This document shows, one piece after another, positions 8,423 to 16,614 of a stretch of DNA of 51,903 nt. The stretch is from Candidatus Nanopelagicales bacterium (GTDB lineage: Bacteria > Actinomycetota > Actinomycetes > S36-B12 > UBA5976): assembly GCA_030157865.1 (NCBI GenBank), contig JAOATY010000035.1, forward strand, positions 77,356 to 129,258, in the 5' to 3' direction. The translations under genes were made by a program, and so were the position numbers. Below the pieces are notes generated by a model. That model did not search any database and had not been told where the DNA came from. It worked only from the letters and a program-made list of their open reading frames with translations. Numbering within the stretch: position 1 is the stretch's first letter; each line of letters starts with the position of its first letter.

Positions 8423-10066
8423 ATGGGACTCGTTGCTGGAATTGATATCGGTAATTCCACGACTGAAATCGTTATCTCTTCCGGAAGTAAACCTGTCGCT
8501 TGGGATCGCAGACCAACTCGTGGTATTAAGGGTTCTGAAGTATCCATAAAGGCAGCGGTGTCACTGCTTCAAAGTTTGCAGCGAGAGAATCAGCTTTCAG
8601 TAGAGCGAGTAGTAGTAGCACCTTGGCTACCAGTGGAAACAACTACTTCAACGATTCACGAACCATTGCCCGATACCGGTCGATTACAGATTCTTGAAAC
8701 TGCGCACCAAAGTGTGGTTGGTGATGGCTGGGCAATTGGCGAACCTTGGTTGATTACGCAATCCCCTAAAGCTGCAGTCTCTTTAATTGCAGTTGTGTCA
8801 ACCGGAGTTGGATTTGAATTTGCGTCTGCCGCAATAAATCGCGAATTAGCCTCAGGTGCAAATATCGTCGGGGCGGTGATTGCTGATGATGAAGCGGTTT
8901 TGATTGCTAAGCGCATTAACGCAGACATACCGATTGTCGACGGTGTAGATACTGATCGTGCACAATTAGCGCAAAAACTATTTCTAGAAGTTAGACCACA
9001 AAACGCTTCACTCAAAGTGGCGACAGATGTATGGGCGCTTCGCTCTGCACTTGAATTATCCGAAGCAGACGCTGCCCCATTAAATGAAATTGTTCGCTGG
9101 GTAAAGAATGAGCGCACTGCACTTATCGGAACGTTTGCTGAATCTAAAGGTTCCCAGCAAACAACAAATGGATTCATTAGTTGGAATGATGGTTCAACAA
9201 CAGATCTATTTGAAGCAGTGGCAAGAATTGAAACTTCTCTCATTGGAGAAGCTAGAGAAATTTCGATTGCTGAATCTGTAAACACATCTGATATTTGGGG
9301 CTTTGATATCACAAAAGTCTTAGCCGAACGAGGCTTACGCCAAGTTGGCCACACGCGAGATTTAGCGCTTGCCCAGCTTTCACCACACAGCGCAAATACG
9401 GAATTAGATTTAACTGCGTTGTTTGGCGTTCCAGTACAAGTTGCAGAATCCGAAAGTTACGCTGCGCGCTTAGGTGCGAAAAGCACGCCAGGCGTTGGAT
9501 CTAATGCCGCAATTCTTGACATCGGTGGCGGCACAATCGACTTGATATCTGATGTGGAGATTTCTGCCGCAGGAGCGGGCGAGCTCTTGACCGCAGCAGT
9601 TGCCTTCGCCCTAAATACTTCAAGAGGAGCAGCGGACTGGATTAAGCGTGGCCCGGCGCAAAGACTTGAATCTCCGCAGGTATTGCTCTCGGAGGATGGC
9701 AACAAAGCATTTGTTTCAGAATCTGTGCAGTACCCAGCATCAGCAATGGGTTCACTGGTGGCACCAGGCCCAGCTGGCTTCCTGACATTTGGGCAGAATC
9801 TGCAACCCGCAGAATGGCGCATCATGCGCCAAGGTCTGAAGCAGGCTGCGATTGGTAAAAACGTGGCGCGACTTCTACGCACATTTGAAACTCAAACTGG
9901 AAACTCAAATGAATTAGATCTGGTCGTAGTTGGTGGACCAGTTGCAGACGACGAACTACTTCCCGTTTTAGCAGCGATTCCTGGAGTAAAAGGAATTGGT
10001 CGCGGCAATGTAGCAGGCATGCTCGGACATAGATTTGCTGTTGCCTATGGGCTTTCGCAGCTCTAG
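8423..10066 (+). CDS. pduG: Diol dehydratase reactivase, large subunit
   Basis: A 547-residue ATPase of the DdrA/PduG family with an actin-like fold. The N-terminal phosphate loop is GIDIGNSTTEIVIS (residues 5-18) and the second nucleotide motif ILDIGGGTIDL is near residue 365. The family exchanges damaged cobalamin for adenosylcobalamin on inactivated diol dehydratase, using ATP. It is about 60 residues shorter than the Klebsiella and Salmonella proteins. The gene starts 5 bases after the small dehydratase subunit. A gene for the small reactivase subunit (PduH/DdrB) is not seen nearby; it may be dispensable, elsewhere, or replaced by another protein. Confidence 0.92.
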   Translation: MGLVAGIDIGNSTTEIVISSGSKPVAWDRRPTRGIKGSEVSIKAAVSLLQSLQRENQLSVERVVVAPWLPVETTTSTIHEPLPDTGRLQILETAHQSVVGDGWAIGEPWLITQSPKAAVSLIAVVSTGVGFEFASAAINRELASGANIVGAVIADDEAVLIAKRINADIPIVDGVDTDRAQLAQKLFLEVRPQNASLKVATDVWALRSALELSEADAAPLNEIVRWVKNERTALIGTFAESKGSQQTTNGFISWNDGSTTDLFEAVARIETSLIGEAREISIAESVNTSDIWGFDITKVLAERGLRQVGHTRDLALAQLSPHSANTELDLTALFGVPVQVAESESYAARLGAKSTPGVGSNAAILDIGGGTIDLISDVEISAAGAGELLTAAVAFALNTSRGAADWIKRGPAQRLESPQVLLSEDGNKAFVSESVQYPASAMGSLVAPGPAGFLTFGQNLQPAEWRIMRQGLKQAAIGKNVARLLRTFETQTGNSNELDLVVVGGPVADDELLPVLAAIPGVKGIGRGNVAGMLGHRFAVAYGLSQL

Positions 10067-10091
10067 TTTTGTTCTGAATTTCTCCCCTGCA

Positions 10092-10130
10092 ACCAAAAAA
10101 TCTGGAAAAGTATCAGTAAGAAGTTTTGGT
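10092..10130 (+). promoter_or_regulatory. Candidate operator: ACCAAAA...TTTTGGT inverted pair
   Basis: In the 83-base gap before the amidohydrolase gene, ACCAAAA (10092-10098) and TTTTGGT (10124-10130) form an inverted pair. The second is followed by AAT, the same extension as the copy at 2438-2447. It is the same heptamer as in the array at 2363-2512, so one regulator may govern both clusters. This is a pattern observation without binding data. Confidence 0.35.
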
Positions 10131-10149
10131 AATGCTTTAGGGGAGAAAA

Positions 10150-11745
10150 ATGGCAACGACAGTTTGGCACAACGGCAAGGTTTGGATAAATGAAAATCAA
10201 ACTACACATGCGCTAGCTGCTAGCAATGGATTGATTGTTGCTCATGGTGACGAAGCGCTCACGCTAACTGCTGATGAAAAAATTGACTTAAATGGTGCAA
10301 CTTTGTTGCCTGGTTTTGGTGATGGCCATGCGCACCCAGTCTTTGGCGGTATTGAAACTTTATTCGCTCCGGTTCGTGGGCCAGAAAAACTTGAGCAACT
10401 TCTCGAAGCAGTCAAGACTTGGGCTGATGCAAATCCAGATGCACCATGGGTTCGTGGTGAAGGTTATGACCCGAGCCTGTCGCCGCGTGGTGAATTCGAT
10501 GCCAAGTGGTTAGATGAAATTGTTCCTGATCGTCCAGTTGTTTTACGTGCAATGGATTACCACACTGCTTGGGTTAACACCAAGGCCCTTGAACTTGCTG
10601 GAATAACCAAGGACACTCCTCAACCTGCCGATGGCGAAATTTCGCTGCGCGAAGATGGCACACCTTCCGGCACACTTCGCGAGTGGGGTGCCTGGAAAAT
10701 GGTTTACGACTTACTGCCACCACTCACTTTGGATCAGCGTGACCAAGCATTGCGTGCAGCATCAACTACTTTCTCTTCGTGCGGCGTTACTTGGGCGCAA
10801 GATGCGTGGGTTGAAGAAGACACGATGGAAAGTTGGCTGCAAGCGGCTAGGTCAGGGTCACTTAAGTTTCGCGCAAATCTAGCTTGGTTAGCTGAACCAG
10901 AAGGTGTTTGGAAAACCAAAATTGATTCCTTTGTTACAAATCGCGACAGGGTCAAAAATGAAGCCCCACAATTCCTAACAGGCAACACTGTGAAATTCTT
11001 CGCAGATGGAATCCTTGAAGGTGGCACTGCTGCAGTGCTGGAAGATTATTGCGATTGCCCAAACAAAGGTATGCCGAACTGGCGCCGTGAAGAACTAATT
11101 GAAGCAGTAGCTGCAGTTGTCGCAAAAGGTTTTCAAGCTCACATCCATGCAATTGGCGATGCCGGCATTCGTAATGCATTAGACGCATTTGAAAATGCCC
11201 GCAAAGTCGGTGGCAAGTTGATTAATCCCGTTATTGCTCATTCCCAGTTAATTGATCCAGCAGATCTTCCGCGCTTCAAAGAACTCGATGTGATTGCAAA
11301 CTTTGAACCACTTTGGGCACAGCTAGCTAATGAACAAGTCGTGCTCACAATTCCACGGCTTGGTCAGGAAAGAGCAGACCGCCAATATCCAATGGCGACG
11401 CTTTTGCATAGTGGCACCAAGATTTCCTTTGGTTCGGATTGGCCAGTGACATCCCCGGTTCCGATGGAAGGAATTGGCGTTGCAATTACACGTCAGACAG
11501 ACGAAGAATTTCCTGAAGGTGGATGGGTTCCGCAAGAACGCTTAACACTGGATGAAGCCCTCACTGCCTACACAATGGGAACTGCAGTTCAAGCCGGTGA
11601 AGCTGAACTTTGGGGTGACTTGGCAATTGGCAAACGTGCCGACGTTGTCATGATGGCTACAGACATTCATGCCCTAGAACCAATGCAGGTTCGTCGGGCT
11701 AAAGTTGCAGGCACTTGGCTCGGTGGCGTTCGAGTTTTTGGATAG
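10150..11745 (+). CDS. Amidohydrolase family 3 (YtcJ-like) protein
   Basis: A 531-residue metal-dependent amidohydrolase of the PF07969 group. The N-terminal metal motif is DGHAHPVFGG near residue 58, a later HAIGDAG motif and the C-terminal SDWPVTSPVPMEG aspartate region follow, and the protein ends with the composite beta-sandwich segment IGKRADVVMMATDIHALEP. An AGGGGAGA ribosome binding site precedes the ATG. Members hydrolyse amide or ester bonds of varied small molecules. It lies between the B12-dependent dehydratase genes and the urease-like genes, suggesting hydrolysis of an amide or cyclic intermediate; substrate is not predictable. Confidence 0.88.
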   Translation: MATTVWHNGKVWINENQTTHALAASNGLIVAHGDEALTLTADEKIDLNGATLLPGFGDGHAHPVFGGIETLFAPVRGPEKLEQLLEAVKTWADANPDAPWVRGEGYDPSLSPRGEFDAKWLDEIVPDRPVVLRAMDYHTAWVNTKALELAGITKDTPQPADGEISLREDGTPSGTLREWGAWKMVYDLLPPLTLDQRDQALRAASTTFSSCGVTWAQDAWVEEDTMESWLQAARSGSLKFRANLAWLAEPEGVWKTKIDSFVTNRDRVKNEAPQFLTGNTVKFFADGILEGGTAAVLEDYCDCPNKGMPNWRREELIEAVAAVVAKGFQAHIHAIGDAGIRNALDAFENARKVGGKLINPVIAHSQLIDPADLPRFKELDVIANFEPLWAQLANEQVVLTIPRLGQERADRQYPMATLLHSGTKISFGSDWPVTSPVPMEGIGVAITRQTDEEFPEGGWVPQERLTLDEALTAYTMGTAVQAGEAELWGDLAIGKRADVVMMATDIHALEPMQVRRAKVAGTWLGGVRVFG

Positions 11746-11788
11746 CGGAGCCTACTTAGAAATTTTCGAGTCAAGGTAGGTTTAATCC

Positions 11789-12466
11789 GTGGAGTTAACG
11801 CCTTCGGAACTTGATCGGTTACTGATCTTTAATGTTGCCCAACTTGCCCAATCTCGACGGGCACGTGGCCTAAAGCTAAATAAGCCAGAGGCTGTCGCGT
11901 TGATTTCGCACGCAGTAATTGAAGCGGCTCGAGATGGAGCAAGTCATTCAGCCGCACTTAGTGCTGGCATTGCGGCAGTTTCGGACTCTGAACTGCTACC
12001 TGGTGTTGGACCGCTTCTTACCGGAATCGCCGTTGAGGCAGTTTTCTCGGATGGTCGCCGATTAGTAGTTGTTGATTTTGAGTCTGCAGATGATGACGCC
12101 CCAGGGAAAGTAACCCGCCTTGAACCAATTGCGCACACTACAAACGCAGACAGCGTTTCATTAGTAGTTGTAAACGAATCCGATATCCAAATCTCGGTCA
12201 CAACACACATGCATTTCTTTGAAGTCAATCCCAAACTTCGATTTGATCGTGTCACGTCGTACGGAAAACATCTGCACATTCCAGCTGGCGAGCATGTTGA
12301 CTTTCCACCAGGTGTCGAAGTTTCCGTGAACTTGATTCCGATTTCGGGAAATCGAATCTTGATTGGGTTTGCTGGTCTAGTTGATGGTCCGTTGGACGCG
12401 CCTGGGACAAAAGAAAGCGCTGTCGCCAAAGCTAAGTCGCTCGGATATTTGGGATTTGAATCATGA
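11789..12466 (+). CDS. ureAB: Urease-like gamma-beta fusion subunit
   Basis: A 225-residue fusion. Residues 1 to about 100 match urease gamma (UreA: MELTPSELDRLLIF, RGLKLNKPEAVALIS, the GVGPLLTGIAVEAVFSDG segment). Residues from about 120 match urease beta (UreB: HMHFFEVNPKLRFDR, then HIPAGEHVDFPPG). Such fusions are known in some ureases. The GTG start has AAGGTAGG 8 bases upstream. A preceding CCTAC (11751-11755) could pair with GTAGG in that site. It overlaps the alpha-subunit gene by 4 bases. The beta domain is recognisable but diverged, and function follows whatever the unusual alpha subunit does. Confidence 0.88.
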   Translation: MELTPSELDRLLIFNVAQLAQSRRARGLKLNKPEAVALISHAVIEAARDGASHSAALSAGIAAVSDSELLPGVGPLLTGIAVEAVFSDGRRLVVVDFESADDDAPGKVTRLEPIAHTTNADSVSLVVVNESDIQISVTTHMHFFEVNPKLRFDRVTSYGKHLHIPAGEHVDFPPGVEVSVNLIPISGNRILIGFAGLVDGPLDAPGTKESAVAKAKSLGYLGFES

Positions 12467-14154
12467 ATCAACAAGAACTAGCTGAGATTCAGCAAGACAT
12501 AGCCGTTCATGGCGCACGCAAAGGAGACTTTGTTCGCCTCGGTGATACCCAACTTGTCGTCCGTGTGGAAGCTGATGATCGTGAACTTGGAAATGAAGTT
12601 CAGATCGGTTTTGGAAAGAACTTACGTGACGGCATTGGGATGCGTTCTGTTCCAAGTAGTGAGTCGTGCGATGTTGTAATCACGAATGTTTTGATCATTG
12701 ATGCGATTCAAGGAATCCGCGTGAGTTCAATTGGAGTTCGTGGCGGACGAATCAGTGCAATTGGTCGCGCGGGAAATCCTGACACTATGGATGACGTCGA
12801 CGTAATTATCGGCAGCGGTTCGATCGTCATATCTGGCGAAGGATTAATTGCAACTGCCGGTGGTATCGATACCCACGTCCACGCTATGTCGCCGCGAGTT
12901 TGCGATGCAGCTCTTGGCAGTGGAGTAACGACAATAATTGCGCAGGAATTTGGGCCATTTTGGGGTGTTGGAGTTAGTTCTAAGTGGGCGCTTGAACAGG
13001 CTCACAATATGTATGGAGCTTGGCCCTTGAATGTTGGAATTCTAGGAAGAGCTGCGGGTTCGACTCGCGCCCCACTTGAAGAAGCTCTTGCTGGTGGAGT
13101 TTGCGGTTTCAAGATTCACGAAGACACCGGTGCTCACCCACGAACAATTGATACAACGTTAACTTTTGCTGACGAATTTGATGTTGCCGTTGCGCTACAC
13201 ACCGACGGATTGAACGAAATGCTAAGCGTCGCTGACACTTTGAAGGTAATTGACGGCCGCGCAGTTCACGCCTTCCATGTTGAAGGTTGCGGTGGCGGTC
13301 ACTCCCCTGACGTTTTAACTATGGCTGGGCGCGAAAACATTTTGGCATCTTCTACCAATCCCACGCTTGCCTACGGTGTCAATGCTGCAGATGAACATGT
13401 CGCCATGATTATTTCGGCGCATGGCATGAACCCTGAATTGCCTAGTGATGTTCAGATGGCACGCAACCGAGTGCGGAATGCCACAATGGCTGCAGAAAAT
13501 CGTTTGCACGATATGGGAGTCATTCCAGTTACTTCATCTGATGCCCTCGGCATGGGCAGAGTTGATGACACTTGGCGGAAAACTTTTGCTATGGCAAGTA
13601 TGTTCGCAGATCACGCAATACTCGATGGTTCTGTCGCTGCTGATGATGTCGCCGTTAACAACGATCGAGTTTTAATGCATGTTGCAAAAATTACAACTAA
13701 CCCCGCTCTGGTGCATGGCTTGTCTCATGAAATCGGATCGCTACAAGTTGGACTCATGGCTGACATAGTTCTTTGGCCTTACGCGACCTTCGCATCCAAG
13801 CCAAACATGATCATTAAGAATGGTCTGCCAGCTTGGGGAGTTGTCGGTGATCCTGGGGCTACCGTTTCAAATGCTCAACCTTTGGTAATTGGGCCGCAAT
13901 TTGGTGCCTACGGAGAAACTGCCGAAGATCTAGGTGTCCATTTCACTAACGGCAATTCCGAGATTTCGTTATCTCGCAGACGCAGTGTTCCTGTAAAAAA
14001 CACCAGAACTATCAAAAGTTCAGACATGATCCGGCACGGAATTCTTGGCGAAATCCATGTCGACCACACGGGAAGTGTCGTAACGTTCAATGGTCAGCAC
14101 ATTACGAGCGAACCCCAAAACGCAGCGACACTCACCCGCACATTTTTGCTTTAG
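12463..14154 (+). CDS. ureC: Urease alpha-subunit-like amidohydrolase
   Basis: A 563-residue protein collinear with UreC (about 567 residues). Nickel ligands are kept: His138 and His140 (THVH), Lys217 for carbamylation and His219 in FKIHED, His246, His272, and Asp360 in TSSDALGMG. The flap keeps catalytic His320 and Arg336 but has Ala319 in place of the usual Cys and Gly321 in place of His. The loop after GPF (about 164-185) differs strongly from the GPAAGTNATTCTPG of true ureases. No ureD, E, F or G gene lies in the window. It may be a urease with accessory genes elsewhere or a paralogue acting on another urea-like or carbamoyl substrate. Confidence 0.85.
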   Translation: MNQQELAEIQQDIAVHGARKGDFVRLGDTQLVVRVEADDRELGNEVQIGFGKNLRDGIGMRSVPSSESCDVVITNVLIIDAIQGIRVSSIGVRGGRISAIGRAGNPDTMDDVDVIIGSGSIVISGEGLIATAGGIDTHVHAMSPRVCDAALGSGVTTIIAQEFGPFWGVGVSSKWALEQAHNMYGAWPLNVGILGRAAGSTRAPLEEALAGGVCGFKIHEDTGAHPRTIDTTLTFADEFDVAVALHTDGLNEMLSVADTLKVIDGRAVHAFHVEGCGGGHSPDVLTMAGRENILASSTNPTLAYGVNAADEHVAMIISAHGMNPELPSDVQMARNRVRNATMAAENRLHDMGVIPVTSSDALGMGRVDDTWRKTFAMASMFADHAILDGSVAADDVAVNNDRVLMHVAKITTNPALVHGLSHEIGSLQVGLMADIVLWPYATFASKPNMIIKNGLPAWGVVGDPGATVSNAQPLVIGPQFGAYGETAEDLGVHFTNGNSEISLSRRRSVPVKNTRTIKSSDMIRHGILGEIHVDHTGSVVTFNGQHITSEPQNAATLTRTFLL

Positions 14155-14163
14155 GAGTTTGCG

Positions 14164-15162
14164 ATGGCGTTAAACCTAGTCACTGCATCTGGGTCCGGCG
14201 CTGAACGCGGCGCACAAATCGGTGAGCAACTTTCAGGATTGCTTGAAACGGCTTGGAACAGATGGGTACTTCATTTCAGTAAAAACGAAGTGGATGCCGA
14301 AGAGTTAGCGCAACGATTAACTGAAGTTGGCGGCTGGGAAACTGCGGAACGTTATTGCCCAGATTTGGTTGCGGAATTGGAAGCGATGGCTGAAGCCGCA
14401 AACATGCCTTGGTATCAAGTAGCTGCACTGTCAATGCTCGATGAATCGTGGGCACTAACTGGTGGCATGGGGTGCACTGCAGTTGCGATCACTCGTGACG
14501 GTTCCCGAGCCGCTGGACAAAACATGGATTTACCGGACTGGACTAATGGATTACAAACCGTATTACGAGTTAAAGACGAATCCGGTCTTGGCGTAATTGC
14601 AGCGACGTATCCTGGATCACTTGCCACCATGGGTATGAATTCCAATGGCGTAATCGTTGTGGTTAATGCGCTAGATCTAGCTATAAACATGACGGGTATG
14701 CCGGTTGACTTTGTTACGCGAGGTGCCTTGCATCAACCAACTGCCGCAGATGCCATTTCTTACATCAGAGAAATTCCGCATGCAGTAGGTCAGAACTACA
14801 CAGTTCTCGACAGCAAAGATCTGTTCATGGTTGAAGCCGCTGCGGACAAAGTTTTGGATGTGCCGACACATCCGGAGGTATCAGGTCATACCAATCATGC
14901 ATTTACCCGTGAATACTCCGGATCCGAAGGTTCGTATGCTCGGATGGCTGCAGTCGAGGTCAATCGCAAAAGTTTAAACACGGCTGAAGACATAAAGAAC
15001 TTGCTTCTTGATAAGGATTCGGGAGTCTGCATCACACTTGGTCGATGGCGTGAAGACATGTACTCCTTTATGGGGTTAGTTGGCGACGCTGGGACAAAAC
15101 AGGCGTGGGTCAATTCAGCGCCGGCCTACGATGGCGCTTTTGAAGAAGTTTCATTTATCTAG
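14164..15162 (+). CDS. C45-type Ntn hydrolase (acyl-CoA:6-APA acyltransferase family)
   Basis: A 332-residue protein resembling the AAT family (PF03417). The expected self-cleavage site with N-terminal nucleophile cysteine is in GGMGCTAVAI near residue 103, followed by GQNMDLPDW and SNGVIVVVNAL, both typical of the fold. Members hydrolyse or transfer acyl groups from amides after autoproteolysis of the precursor. An AGGAG ribosome binding site lies 7 bases before the ATG, 9 bases after the urease-like gene, so it is in the same operon. An amide-cleaving role in the pathway is inference. Confidence 0.8.
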   Translation: MALNLVTASGSGAERGAQIGEQLSGLLETAWNRWVLHFSKNEVDAEELAQRLTEVGGWETAERYCPDLVAELEAMAEAANMPWYQVAALSMLDESWALTGGMGCTAVAITRDGSRAAGQNMDLPDWTNGLQTVLRVKDESGLGVIAATYPGSLATMGMNSNGVIVVVNALDLAINMTGMPVDFVTRGALHQPTAADAISYIREIPHAVGQNYTVLDSKDLFMVEAAADKVLDVPTHPEVSGHTNHAFTREYSGSEGSYARMAAVEVNRKSLNTAEDIKNLLLDKDSGVCITLGRWREDMYSFMGLVGDAGTKQAWVNSAPAYDGAFEEVSFI

Positions 15163-15229
15163 ATTCGGGCAAGATCCTGGAGCCGAAGTGATTTCAGGTA
15201 CTGCACATGTATGTATTTAATAAAGTCCA

Positions 15230-15235
15230 TAGGCT
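15230..15235 (+). promoter_or_regulatory. TAGGCT -10 box, probable leaderless start
   Basis: TAGGCT lies 6 bases before the ATG at 15242. With this spacing transcription would begin at or next to the start codon. AGGGAT in between could also act as a weak ribosome binding site. The same hexamer is 7-8 bases before the starts at 30170 and 45301. Confidence 0.45.
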
Positions 15236-15241
15236 AGGGAT

Positions 15242-16486
15242 ATGAGTTCACAAAATAATGTCACTGTCATTGGTGGCGGAATCATCGGTCTTGCTTGCGC
15301 CTGGGAATTAGCTAAAGATGGTGCATCGGTAATCGTTGTTGAAACTGGCGGATCAAGTTACGGCACTTCACTTGCCAATGCAGGTTGGATCAGCCCAAGT
15401 CACATCATTCCGTTTGCAGCACCTGGAATGGTTCAGACTGGATTCAAGAATTTGATCGGACGCACTGGCGCTTTTGCAATGACACCTGGTGCCGGACCGT
15501 TACTTGCTCCCTGGACTCTGAAGTTTGCGCGCTCATGCACTGACGCACATGTGGATCACTGTGCACCTGCGCTTAAAGAATTGCTTGACACCAGCATGGA
15601 TGTCATTGAAGGACTAACTGAAACAACTGACTTAAAGCGAACAAATCAACCGCAGTGGTACGTCTACACATCGGACAATGCTGAAGCAGATGCAGAACAC
15701 GAAGTTGATCTCGTTACTAAGTACGGAGTCGATGCAAAGCAACTTGATCTTGCTACCAGCTTGGAGCAAGAGCCCATCCTTAAAGACACAGTTAAAGCAG
15801 TTGTGGAGTTCAGTACTGACTTTGGATTAGACCCAGGAAAGCTCGTAGAGGTTTATCGACGTAATTGTGAAGCAATCGGCGTTACCTTCCGAAGTGAGAA
15901 TGTAACGGGAATGTCTTCAACTAGCCGGAACGTAACCGTTGTTACAACGACCGACTCTTGGATTTGTGATTACGTAGTTCTAGCTGCAGGCGTATGGTCT
16001 CGCGAACTAGCAAAGAGCGTTGGCGAAAATCTTCCAATCATGCCGGCTAAGGGCCAGTCGGTAACACTTCCAGGCGTAACCAATAGTCCTTCCAGAACTT
16101 TGATGCTTGCCGATCAGCGAATTGCAACCAATCCGCTGGATTGGGGATTCCGAATGAGCACTGGGTTTGCGCTTACCTCCCCAAGCGATATGTCGGTTAA
16201 CTCGAAGGCAACCGAGAAGTTGATAAACACTGCACGCCAGGCATTACATCTTCCTGAGAAGTTTGAAGTTAAAAATGAATTGGCTGGATTGCGTCCTGCG
16301 AGCCCAGATGGCATGCCATATATAGGTGCGCTGCCTAAGGCGCCAAGAGTGATTGCAGCCACTGGCCATGGAATGCTGGGCTTGATGATGGGGCCAGGAA
16401 CCGGAAAATTTGTCTCAGATCTAATTGCCGGACGCCCAGTTTCTCGCGATGTGTTGAAATTCTCCCCTGCTAGACCCCGTCTTTAA
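15242..16486 (+). CDS. FAD-dependent oxidoreductase, D-amino acid dehydrogenase-like
   Basis: A 414-residue DAO-family flavoprotein. The N-terminal VIGGGIIGLACAWELAKDG is the ADP-binding loop, ANAGWISPSHIIP matches the DadA N-terminal region, and the C-terminus has GLRPASPDGMPYIGALP and GHGMLGLMMGPGTGK, the conserved FAD-closing segment. The family oxidises D-amino acids, glycine or secondary amines to imines. A 79-base gap with its own TAGGCT box suggests a separate promoter from the upstream operon. The setting, beside hydrolases and a polyamine importer, fits oxidative deamination; the exact substrate is undetermined. Confidence 0.88.
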   Translation: MSSQNNVTVIGGGIIGLACAWELAKDGASVIVVETGGSSYGTSLANAGWISPSHIIPFAAPGMVQTGFKNLIGRTGAFAMTPGAGPLLAPWTLKFARSCTDAHVDHCAPALKELLDTSMDVIEGLTETTDLKRTNQPQWYVYTSDNAEADAEHEVDLVTKYGVDAKQLDLATSLEQEPILKDTVKAVVEFSTDFGLDPGKLVEVYRRNCEAIGVTFRSENVTGMSSTSRNVTVVTTTDSWICDYVVLAAGVWSRELAKSVGENLPIMPAKGQSVTLPGVTNSPSRTLMLADQRIATNPLDWGFRMSTGFALTSPSDMSVNSKATEKLINTARQALHLPEKFEVKNELAGLRPASPDGMPYIGALPKAPRVIAATGHGMLGLMMGPGTGKFVSDLIAGRPVSRDVLKFSPARPRL

Positions 16487-16614
16487 TTGAGTTTTTCAAC
16501 GTTAACAAATTGTGACTTTAGGTAAATTGCCCTTATTCAATGCCATTTCGTTGTAAGTTTCACTTGCGAAACCACTGTTTCGCATGAAATCGCAACACTT
16601 GAAAGTAGGCAACT

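Noticed and set aside
8656-9354. Long minus-strand open frame (232 codons) inside the reactivase gene
   Set aside because: The plus-strand frame has clear DdrA/PduG motifs; the opposite frame has no recognisable domain or start signal and is a shadow.
11944-12474. Minus-strand open frame (176 codons) inside ureAB
   Set aside because: Antisense shadow rich in Ser/Thr/Pro, lacking homology, opposite a recognisable urease gamma-beta protein.
12463-14154. Calling the gene a standard urease without reservation
   Set aside because: The flap residues and a substrate-side loop differ from canonical ureases and no accessory gene is near, so urea hydrolysis is not assured.
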